Source: Liolophura sinensis (taxonomy: Eukaryota > Mollusca > Polyplacophora > Chitonida > Chitonidae). From it: 64,000 nucleotides of DNA. The DNA lies in contig NC_088300.1 in assembly GCF_032854445.1 (NCBI RefSeq), forward strand, positions 2,110,001 to 2,174,000. The letters run 5' to 3'. This document shows positions 50,901 to 62,900 of this stretch, piece by piece. Numbering within the stretch: the stretch's first letter is position 1; every line of letters begins with the position of its first letter. Below the pieces are notes generated by a model. It ran no database searches and was not told the origin of the DNA. It was given only the letters and a program-made list of their open reading frames with translations. A program made the position numbers and the translations under genes.

Positions 50901-53900
50901 TGTATGTTATTATTTTCTTAGTCTAATAGTATTGTTTTATTTGTGATACTTGTTGTTTGTTACTAACAATGTTTTCCTGCATTTTAGATCCTTAAAGATT
51001 GACCTGTATTGTTTTGCATTTGATGTAGGCTTACATGCTATATGTAAGTCATTAGGATGGATAACATTTTGGCTGTACTTTACCAATATGAACAGACCCT
51101 ATGTATATTTTGTTGTATACTGTGGTCATCTGTGTTTATGAACATGACATGATTGAAAACTATTGGTACTTGCCATCTTCCTGAGAAATGAACAAAAACT
51201 GAAAAAAAGAGAGTTGTTTTGCTCGAAGTCAGAGTAAGTCATAATCAGTTGTATTCCTAAATATGGTGATCTAGGTCCAAGCTGAAGACGATGGCAATCT
51301 TCTCTGACAAAAGGGCATATGAATTGTTTAGTTACTTATGTCTGACAATATGGTAATATCATCGGTGTCCCTTCAGGCCAGGATATTGTTGATTTCTACA
51401 CAGAAGACTATGTTGTGAACCCAGAGAATGGGTCACAACTCAAGTATGTAGAGTGATGGGAAATGTTCAGAACAAGTCACATTAATTTTCTGGATGACAT
51501 TACGATGAGAAAAAATACAGAAATTTTGAACATAGTTTTGCTGAACAGAAAACCTCTGCCTTGGAATATGGCAGGCAAGAAGCTTGAGAGTTAATGCTGA
51601 AATGTTATACCAAGCCGTCTTAAGTAAATTAGAAATCATATACTGTAGATAGCAAGAGATATAATAGGACGGAATAAAGCCCTCAGCACACAGCTTGGAC
51701 CTTAATACTGTCTATAGGAAGGAGTCCCATCCTGGCAGCCATGATGTTGTTGTTGTTGCTTGCTTTGCTGTAGTTGTATGTGGAGTATGTACTTTTGCAG
51801 CATGTAGAGCAGCGGCCCGTGTTTATGCAGGAACCAAGTGTGGATGTGACTTCGGGTCTGGAACAGAGAGGAACACCTGAATTCCACCACAGTAGTCTCT
51901 CTGACATCATTGAGGAGAGTTCATCTGGAGTAAGACACTCTCATTACCTCCCTTGATTTGAGGTTGTTGCCATGGTAATGTCACTGGCATTACCATAGCA
52001 ACACCATCTATCTATCTATCGCTCTCTCATTTTTATACCACTTCAGTGTCTTCTCTCTGTCTCTTATTTTTACCCAATTATGTAACATTTTATTTGACTA
52101 TCATCTTTTTTTTTTTTTTTTTTTTTGCATTTGTGCAGGTACATTGTATTTGGACATAAGCTTAACCACAATATCTGGTTGCTTAACCACATTATCTGGT
52201 TTTCCTTAACTTGGATCCTCTGGATGATTTATTTCTTGAAATTTCTGTCTGGTTGCGTCCGTGTTGTTTGAAAATGACATGAATCCCATACCTTTCCCAA
52301 ATCTGAAAGATGTAGATGTGACAGTTCATCAGTCATGACATTGCAAATACATGTTACAGGTAACAGAATTTGTGCTCTGGAAGCTACATTATACTGTGAG
52401 ACCAACAACCCCTGATTGTTTGTTTTTGAATGTCTTTTTGTCGGTCTTTTGATTTTGTTTTTTAAGTTCTGCTGTTAGTATTTAAGTGTGATTAGTTTTT
52501 GCTCTACTTGTAAATAAAAAATGATGAAATAAGACAGTTATCACATCATCTTATCATGGTAGCTAATTTTGAAGTAAAAATTTTCACAGCAACTGCTGTG
52601 TTTATATCTGTATGAAGAATTAGTCAATTAAAAGTAAAAGTTCTGTTCACATGTTGGGGTCATAAGAGTTTCATAGTTTTCACAATATCAGTGACTGTGA
52701 AGTGAAGTGATTTGAATGGTTTGTTTTGTGCACAGATCTGCATTAGTATTGAAAGTTTAATGTTTTAATTTATTTTGCACTTTCAATTTTTTTTGATTGA
52801 TTTTTGTGTTGTTGATTATTTTTCTGCTCTAGTGTCTGTTCTCATTGTTGATCACTGACACTGTCATTGTCATAGTATTTGAAGCTAAGCACAGTATAAA
52901 CTATTTGTATGACAAATTGTACGGACAAATCAGACTGTCCTCTTACCTTGACTGTGATGACAGTGGACTATCCTGAATTCCTCAAACTTTTCCCATGTAA
53001 AAAGGCAACATTGAATTCAACCTCACGCACCTGACTAGTTCAGTTTTGGAAACAGGACTAGATGTTTTGATTGACCAACTTCAAGGTTTCACAAAAAGTG
53101 CAGTTTTATCAGTCTAGATAACAGGGCTCTCAAAAAGTCCCAACATAAGTACCAGGTAAACATGGGAAAGGGTGGAGGTAGAGGAGTAGTGAGTGAATAT
53201 TGATCACTTTTATGAAGTGATCAAACACAACACATTGTAAAATGACCAATAAAATTCTTGTCTGATTGTATTTGTTTTTTCAGTTTCATTAAATTGCAGA
53301 ACATGAAGGTTTTCTACATAAAAGTAAACTGTTTTTAATCTCAGTTATGTTGCACTAAAAATTTACAAATCTTGCAATTTCCTGCTGCTTTGCAGCTCTT
53401 CCATGATATAATCAAACTACATTGTATGTATGAAAAAGTCAGTGATAAGTTCTACTTGTCCACTGTACTGTAGGATTCGTCTCCCTTGCCCTCCACACCT
53501 CGCCAGATGGTTTCCTTAGAGTTACCAGAGAGACAGAGAACAGTGAGGAATGCCTCTTACCTGGGTGCGATCCAGGACCTGGCAGACAGCGGGGATGAGA
53601 GTCACATGGACGTCAAGGCAGGGCTTCAGCGCGTCTGTCAGGTGTTCATAACGAATGCCGCTAATGTGTTCCTGCAGGAGGTCCATGATGAGAACCTTTT
53701 AAATGAACAGGTGAGAAGATGTCGAAAGGGTGAATTGTTTTTCAGTTATAAATTTACTTGTAGTCGTTTTAAGAGTGACTGAGCTGAATTTTCTTGTTAA
53801 TGTTATTAAGAACAAAATAGATAAATTATCTTAGCATGTCATCTTTGTGATAAAAAAAATGACAATCAAGATTCAGGAAATCGATTTAGTAAATATTTTA

Positions 53901-56900
53901 TAAGATCTGTAACAGTGATATGTATATCTGGTATGCATTTTCTTGACGGAATACATATAAAAGCATTTCGTTTTCTATGTTTGCAAAGATGGTATTATGT
54001 TCCTCTGAGGTTCTCAAGTAATAACTTGTGAAAAGTCTTCTTTGTTACCATTCATCCGAAATTTTTTAAGGACACATCAACAAAGGCAATCAGACAGTAT
54101 CTGACATGATAGCACATCTACTAGAAGATATTCAGTATTGATTCGTTTATGTTTGCTTGCAGGTGGATTTGTGTAAGAGAGTCCTCAATATCTACAGATA
54201 TATCGTCATGAACATACCCATACAGCAGCAGACATGGTGAGTCAGGCTCAGTTTTCTTCCCCGCTAAATCCAAGAGATCATAATTCCATCTATATTCCCA
54301 TGCTGTTCGTGTTCATTTATGTGTATGCTTGAGGGTGGGGAAATCTTGTACCAGTGCATTTGGACTGCATGGCATTGAATAAGAACTCTCTACAAACTGT
54401 AGTCTGCTTTCTTTACCCAGATACATGTTGCATGTTGATGGGTCTTTCAGTAGTTAGCCATGTAAAGCATTTCAGCAAATTCCTTTCTGGTGTCAAAAGA
54501 CTTCTATACATGTAGTGTTTATCCTTTGGAATTTAACAGGCAAAAATTTCCGGATGCCAACTGTTCAAAGTGTGACTAAAGCACTGACTGTCTATGACTT
54601 AGAACCTTGGCCAGTGAGGTGGTATGTTTGAATACAGCTCACGCTATTGCATTTGTGTCAGGAGATGTATGAAGTTCATGTACCTGGTGAAGGTTGGTTT
54701 CCTCCTCTGGATACTATGGTTTCCGCCTTCAGGCACTATAGCTTCCTCCTCCAGACACTATGGTTTCCTCCCGCAGACACTATAGCTTCCTCCTCCAGAC
54801 ACTATGGTTTCCTCCTCCAGACACTATGGTTTCCTCCATCTGACCACCGCCATGTATGTGAAAACTTCTTGAGCATGGTGTTAAATACCAATCAAATAAA
54901 TGCGATAAAATCCTTGTATATTAAGGTGCTTCCAAATACATGGACTGATGAATTCGCTCTAGTTCACTTGTATCTCTGGGTGTGTTACCACAGGCTGTTG
55001 GTTGTTTCAGGGAGCAGATATTGAGGGTACTATTAGGCATCACCTCGGGAGTTCTCAGGGAATGTCCCCCTAAAGACAAGAGTAAGACCCTGGGAGGACG
55101 ACTTGCTCAGCCTATTTTCCAGGTTAGTTCGATATTTACCAAGAAAATAATATAATGTTCCTGGGGCTTGTTTTAAAGTATTTAATGATGTTCTGGGCAT
55201 GGTTTGAAAACCTTCCCAAGTTCAGTAAATTCAACAAGTCAGTAGCTTTTTGTGTATTAAAGTCCAACATGGAGTGTTTTATGACAAAATTAAAGTCAAA
55301 CACTTCATAAAGATTATATCATGTTGCTCGAGAAAAAACAGACAAAAAAAAAATGAATAAATTATTTTATTAATATTTTTTTAAAGCTGGTTGAGATTGG
55401 CACTACAACTACTGTAGTTTTATCCTGTCATAGTGATATATTGGTGTGGTGATTACAGTCTAATGCCATGGACTGAAGACTGACCCGTGGGACCTGTGTC
55501 ACCTACAGTAAATACGGTTTTGCCTCGATGTCAGTCCAAGGTGTGACTGGTGTCGGCCGAGGAACCAAACAGTTGATGTACCCTAATCCCTTAACCTTTT
55601 CGCACACGAAAGAGCAACTTTCAGTGCAATTTATGCTCATTTATGGTTAGATTTTGGAGACAAAACTACATAGGGTGGACTGGCCAATTTCAGGACCTCA
55701 CAAAGAATATAATTTTATCTTTCTGGATTGGATAATGCCTTCAGATTAAGCTTGAATGAACATGTTGCACACATGCGAAAAGGTTGAAGAATTTCGGTGG
55801 TTGTAATAAGATGTCCGCTGACCCGCTAGTTGGTTGACATCTGAGCACATCTAATTATCACTTACATCCATGGGTTATCCCCAGCTAAATGGTTTAACAT
55901 GTACATATTGTTTTTCTATTTTGTGCGGTGGTGAGGAGCAGACCGGACCAAAGCAGGTACAAGAAATATTTGTTAGACATTTGATGGGGTGCAGTTATTG
56001 ATTCCGGGGTTAACTCTTGTTGACGATGACAGAGGAGTACTCATGTTTTTCTAGAGGGAAAAACATACATTTGTACATTTAACCTTTTCTTGCAGACATT
56101 GATAGTAACGTGGATTAAGGCCAACCTGAATGTGTTCATCAGCTGTAAGCTGTGGGACCTGTTCCTAGAGGTGCTGTCCTCTCTCACCCACTGGGAGGAG
56201 CTTATCAGAGAGTGGGCTGTGAGTAGAGCAGTGATAAAGCTTCATCCCCCTGTACAAAAGTGTGCTGTCTGACACATCATTTAAAAGTAGAGCAGTGCTA
56301 AAGCTTCATCCCCCTGTACAAAAGTGTGCTGTCTGACACATCATTTAAAAGTAGAGCAGTGCTAAAACTTCATCCCCCTGTACAAAAGTGTGCTGTCTGA
56401 CACATCATTTAAAAGTAGAGCAGTGCTAAAGCTTCATCCCCCTGTACAAAAGTGTGCTGTCTGACACATCATTTAAAAGTAGAGCAGTGCTAAAGCTTTA
56501 TACCCCTGTACAAAAGTGTGCTGTCTGACACATCATTTAAAAGTAGAGCAGTGCTAAAGCTTCATCCCCCTGTACAAAAGTGTGCTGTCTGACACATCAT
56601 TTAAAAGTAGAGCAGTGCTAAAGCTTCATCCCCCTGTACAAAAGTATGCTGTCTGACACATCATTTAAAAGTAGAGCAGTGCTAAAGCTTCATCCCCCTG
56701 TACAAAAGTGTGCTGTCTGACACATCATTTAAAAGTAGAGCAGTGCTAAAGCTTTATACCCCTGTACAAAAGTGTGCTGTCTGACACATCATGTAAAAGT
56801 AGACCAGTTCTAAAGCTTCATCCCCCTGTACAAAAGTGTGCTATCTGACACATCATTTAAAAGTAGAGCAGTGCTAAAGCTTCATCCCCCTGTACAAAAG

Positions 56901-59900
56901 TATGTTGTCTGACACATCATTTAAAAGTAGAGCAGTGCTAAAGCTTCATCCCTGTGTACAAAAGTGTGCTGTCTGACACATCATTTAAAAGTAGAGCAGT
57001 GCTAAAGCTTCATCCCCCTGTACAAAAGTGTGCTGTCTGACACATCATTTAAAAGTAGAGCAGTGCTAAAGCTTCATCCCCCTGTACAAAAGTGTGCTGT
57101 CTGACACATCATTTAAAAGTAGAGCAGTGCTAAAGCTTCATCCCCCTGTACAAAAGTGTGCTGTCTGACACATCATTAAAAAAGTAGAGCAGTGCTGAAG
57201 CTTCATCCCCCTGTACAAAAGTGTGCTGTCTGACACGTCATTTAAAAGTAGAGCAGTGCTAAAGCTTCATCCCCTGTACAAAAGTATGCTGTCTGATACA
57301 TCATTACATCATTTAAAAGTAGAGCAGTGCTAAAGCTTCATCCCCCTGTACAAAGGTATGCTGTCTGACACATCATTTAAAAGTAGAGCAGTTCTAAAGC
57401 TTCATCCCCCTGTACAAAAGTATGCTGTCTGACACATCATTTAAAAGTAGAACAGTGCTAAAGCTTCATCCCCCTGTACAAAAGTGTGCTGTCTGACACA
57501 TCATTTAAAAGTAGAGCAGTGCTAAAGCTTCATCCCCCTGTACAAAAGTATGCTGTCTGACACATCATTTAAAAGTAGAGCAGTGCTAAAGCTTCATCCC
57601 CTGTACAAAAGTGTGCTGTCTGACACATCATTTAAAAGTTGAGCAGTGCTAAAGCTTCATCCCCCTGTACAAAAGTGTGCTGTCTGACACATCATTTAAA
57701 AGTAGAGCAGTGCTAAAGCTTCATCCCCCTGTTACAAAAGTGTGCTGTCTGACTGTGCTGAGATTTGTTGTTGATGTTGTACAGAAAACAATGGAGACGT
57801 TGACACGAGTGCTGGCTAAACATGTGTATAACCTGGACCTGTTAGACCTGCCCTTACAGAGGCTGAGTGAGCAGAAGGAAAAAAGACGGCGTGGCAGGAG
57901 TCAAGGTATTCATACAGACGGGTTGTAAGCAGCCTATTGCGTGAGCACGTAATCTCAGGCACACTTAAGTGGCTTAAGTCAGCTTAAGATTTTTTTCAGG
58001 ATAATGTCATTCTTCTGAATTAATCTCAAGGCAAATGGTCTTGCAGATTGCATCCAGAGATGGTATCTTTCATAGTAATTGCATATCAAATGGTCCTATT
58101 AAGTGGCAGATTTGCATCAGAATCTGTTCAGATGTTGTCTTTCTGTCATAATAATCATATGTCAAATGACTTAGCTCCTGTACATGTAAAAGATGGCACT
58201 GTCAGGAAATGCTACTCCCAAAACCCAGATCAGAGTCATATCCACTAGATTAAAGACATAGACCCATATCCCAGACAGCTGTCTGTTTCCCTCCCTCAGC
58301 ATTATCTGTAGCAGGACTAAGGCATATGCACTAAAGGGAGAAAATTTGTATTGGCTTGATTCATTCATCGGATAATGCAGGAAACAAGAATCATAATTCA
58401 GTTATTTTCATTTTTTACAACTTCTTTCATCCCAGTTTGGCACACATTTATCACCTTTCCTGTACGAGGGAATGAGTACAATAGAATGGTTAATGACATG
58501 GCCTGTGTTTGATGGCAAAATCAGTCTACCGAAAACTTCATCCTTGTGTTTACCATCTTGTAGGCCCACCAAAAGTTCAGAATAAGGATAAGACGTTCTC
58601 GCGAGCTATTCTGTCACCTGCAAAGGCACCCTCTGCGACTGCAGCAAACGCCTCACCAGCCGGGGTTGATGTGCCATTTGAGCGAGGGAAGTCAAGATCA
58701 GAAGGTAAGTAAGATGGAAATGAATTATGGCATAACAGGACTTTGTGAGTAAGTTTATCTGGCGTCACACATTTAGTGCATGTATGCATTGTGTCAAAGC
58801 GAGAGTTGACTTCTTGTGACCTTATTTGGTTCCCCAGTTTATGTCTATAATTTATATCCCCAAAACTGTAAAACCATGTTAACCAAACAGTTTTATCTGT
58901 ATCCTTGCCCTTAATGTCCTGAATTTCTGAGCAGTGTAGTTTAAATTGATCATTTCACTGCTAACATTTAGAATGGTTATGTGGCCATGTTGCATTTTTC
59001 GTATGTTCATATAGTCATGCTAGGTTTTATTGGTTATTTCATTGCTCTCACCTAAACCAAACATTGAGAAGCCATCTTCATACCTAATTGACTAGATTCA
59101 TATAGCGTTTGTGTGATTTCTTCTCTGTGTTCATTCTTGCTTTATATCGCATTGTGCTTATCTCAGCTTTTTGTGTTAACATATACTTTTACATTCTGCT
59201 TAGTTACCTTTATACTTCCTGTATGTAAGTTTTCGTTTGTCTTTTCTTCATAAATGAATATTATTCCTTGTATATTTGTGTATTGATGGATTTTCATAAC
59301 CACTACACATGTATTTATCGTAAAGACCCGAAGTAGCCTGTTTATTGCAAAGTATAGCCCGACTAGAACCCCATGAAGCTCTGGCCAATATAAAAGAAAG
59401 TCAGAACATCTAGATATCACTGCTGACATCTTCCAGTTAATGGAGTACTAAATATTGCTGAAGTTTCACCAAGCGTTAACAACAGCCATTGCTAATGAAA
59501 TCACCTGGTTTTTGCTTTAGCTTCTCTGTTGAGAATGTAATTTGAAATGTACACATCAACAGAATCTAACATTTACCTCTCTGAAAAGGTGATACGGATC
59601 AAAACAATGAAAGAGTCCTTAAAATTATCTTTCATCATCACAAATGATACAAATCTTGACTTTCTGGAACCTTTCTGTAAGATTTGCCCATCTTCTATTG
59701 GTGTCAGGTAGAGATGTTATTGACAAAAAGTTTGATGAAATGTTCAGTGAGAACAACTGAGCAAATACCAAAATATCAAAAGTACATACCTTCACCCCAG
59801 AGGAAGGTTAGTGTCCTGAATACTGTAAATGCAGCTTGATTGCACCTGTGAAATAAAACGAGGCTTTCTTGTCACCATTTACAGAGAGGTACGTCTCAAA

Positions 59901-62900
59901 GATGATTATACTTAACCTGGTTAATCGTGTAATTCTGTCCCTGTGGTATTTAGAAAAGTTTCAGGGATGTTTTCGTTTAAAGGTGCAGGTGGTAATAAAC
60001 CCCGCCCAGAAATGTCAAAACAGCGATCCCTGAGCGGTGAACCTTCCCCTGCCCACTCCCGTTCTGCTTCCAATTCCTCGGACATAGCTCTCCCACGCAG
60101 TAGCAGTGACAGTAACCTCATCAGCCCTGAGCCTGAAGAATCTCTCAAAGGTAGTCTCATTAAAGACATCAATGCTGCCTAGCCATTTTCCTTGCAGATC
60201 TAATATTCTTTTTACCTTATTACTATTACCTATTTTTTCTGTTTATGATGTGAACTGTTGATTTGGGAAATTTGTGCATCTTTCAACTGTAGAGGACTTA
60301 CTTGCCATGTAAAAACCTGTTAACAATTTGGTTGCAAACTGACTGAATTCTGTGAGCCTGTAATACAGGCTCAAGGGGTTGGTTCTTCAGCAGTTAGCTT
60401 CTAAGAAATTGTGATGCTCTTCTGACATTTGAGGTAAGTGTAGTACATCGCTCAACCAGAGTGTGGTAGTTTACAAAAGTGATGTGTTTGTGCCTTTTTT
60501 TACCTTTAATTTTGAAGAGTGCTCACAAAAGAGGCTAACTGGAAACCTCACTGTTTATTTGCTGACCCCATTTGCTTCCAGTAAGAATTGACTAAGATTA
60601 ATCTAACCCCTACAGATTTGCTAATGGTTAGTAGATTGTCTTTAAGTACATGTAGGACTTAAATTATCATGTACATTCTTGCTTTATGAATTCTATGTTA
60701 AACATGATGGTTATTTTAGACTTTCCATGTGGGAAGGATTGAATATTTGTCAAAGGGTGTTAACTCTGATCTTGATTCTGTGCAGAGTTTAGTCCCTTGT
60801 ATTAACCTCCTCAGACTGTATCTTTCTGTGCCAGCCGCTGCTTCACATACATCTGACCACTGTCACTGTTTATATCGGCTGTTTATTAGCTCGTGAGAGT
60901 GTCTTATCCTTATTCTACAAGATGGTTTATATCGGCTGTGTAAATTCTGTCTTGTTATTTACAAGAGTCTCTTTGTCTTGTCTAAGTTTTATGTATGTGA
61001 TGCTGCAACAAGTCTCTTCACAAGAAAGAAATAATGAATGTGTATGAAATTATGTTCTGATATTTATTCTATCATAATTTCATTATTCCTATATGTTTCT
61101 ATTGTGGATGATTATGTATATTACGGTATGCCTTTCAGACAACATCAGCATGTTACAAAAAGATAACTAAGTTCATTACTTGTACATATTTATTGTTTTG
61201 GTGATAACGCATAAACCCTTACCTATCTCACGTATCTCATGTATCTGTCTTACACTTAGAATATGTTTACCTGTTTGGCTTTCGTATTTAAAGTCTCAGT
61301 TACATATACTGTAGATGGCAGCCTGTTTTGATTTATTTTGATCTTATTCCAATTTTGATCAAGGTCAAGGTAGATCAAACTGCATTGGTTTTATAACTTC
61401 ATTTTTCTTGTAAATCAATGTAGAATCAAATATCGCAGGTTAGGCAGTGGGCAGATACGTTCATGTGTCCATGTTCTCTAGACGTTTTACCTCTTCAGTG
61501 GATCGCTTGTTTCCCATATAGGTACCAGTTTTAGCAGCGATGTTAGTGCCAAGTCATCCGACACCTCATACAGCCTGGCCTCCGAAGGTGCAGGTAAGCT
61601 TGGCTAGAAAAATGGTAAGAATGCTGTTGGCAACATATTTTTAAGAATTTAGGGCTAAGCTCAATTTTTTCAGATAAAACTGCAATGATGTAGTGGACTG
61701 CAGTGTAGGTGTCCTTTAATCTGCCCCACACACCTTAACTATCTGAACTATTGGATCTCACTGTGTTTGATATACATATAGTCACAAGCTTTCCTCTTAT
61801 ATGAGCTTGTGAAGCTAACTTTGTTTGGTGACTGATTATTGCTTCCAGTGAAAATGGCTTATCAAACAGGCAGGTTAATGAGACTATTAAAACAGAACAA
61901 TGACTTGTAGACATTCCTGGTGTGCTTCATGCCCTGTGAAACAACAGGGTGTATACGACAATGAGATGTACACAGCTTGCAGTGTGTAGAATATAATACT
62001 CAGACACACATCTGACCTCTGAATATTATGCCTGCCACCAAAGTCCAAAATGAGCAAGTCTGGTTACTATATATTGTGATGAACAGAAGTAGTTGAGTAA
62101 ATACAACTGAGATTGTATGGCGAAACGTTACATTAAAAGGTGTAGTGCTCAACGTAGTGGAGCTTTGCCTTTTTGTTTTAGCAAATATTGCATTCTGTGT
62201 TATAGTGTTGTTGTATTGTCAGTCTGACATCTGTATGTGTGTAGGCCTGGAGGACCAGGAAGTGGCCAGTGTGACGGCCAGCCTCCTCACAGACTCCAGC
62301 AGTGTAGCCAGTGTGGACAGCACAGGGGTTCACTATATCCAGATGGAGAATGCTGGGGAGAACTGTGGTGAAAAGTCCGACTCAGATACTGTTATACGAT
62401 GTAAGTGTGCAATCAGGCTTCGTCTGCGAAAAAGAGCATAAAAAGAAATTCCCCGAGTGTGTCATAGTTTTTGTGCCATGTATATAAGATGATGTGATAC
62501 TGTCTGCTGGACAATATCGCACCTTTCTCATAACAAAATGGTTAGGTTTGCATAGGTGTGTACTACACTTTTAACTGTCCCAGTGTGATACACATTGTTT
62601 GCATAAGTGGCTTGCTGCCATTGTGTAAGTGAAATATTCTTGAGTACGGTGTAATCAAATAAATTGTTTGCTTATGTTTTTGTTTAAAATACATGTAGCT
62701 CACTTAGAGAGATCACAGGCTAGTATGACTGGCTTTCCTCATTGTTTTTAAAAAAGAAACTTGGTCATCTTCTATGGCCTCCTTTTTTGATCTTTCATCA
62801 CAAGCTGAACTCTAACCTTTGACACCTGTTATTACAGCCTCCCAGACTCCATCGCCCCTCTCCGTGCACTCTAAGTCTGGCTCGCGCACCCCTTCCCCCA

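Larger units (their letters stand above)
31828..59566. repeat. Copy 2 of the ~27.8-kb direct duplication
   Basis: This is the counterpart of 1-27880. Unlike copy 1 it is continuous with unique sequence on both sides: 28081-31827 upstream, holding NPC2-like exons 2-3, and 59567-64000 downstream, holding RALGAPA exons 19-23. All RALGAPA coding exons are open here, so it is the better reference copy. Confidence 0.95.

Noticed and set aside
1-59566. Recent true segmental duplication creating two RALGAPA genes
   Set aside because: Copy 1 ends exactly at the N gap and no junction sequence is visible. Haplotype duplication in assembly is simpler. Kept open as an alternative.
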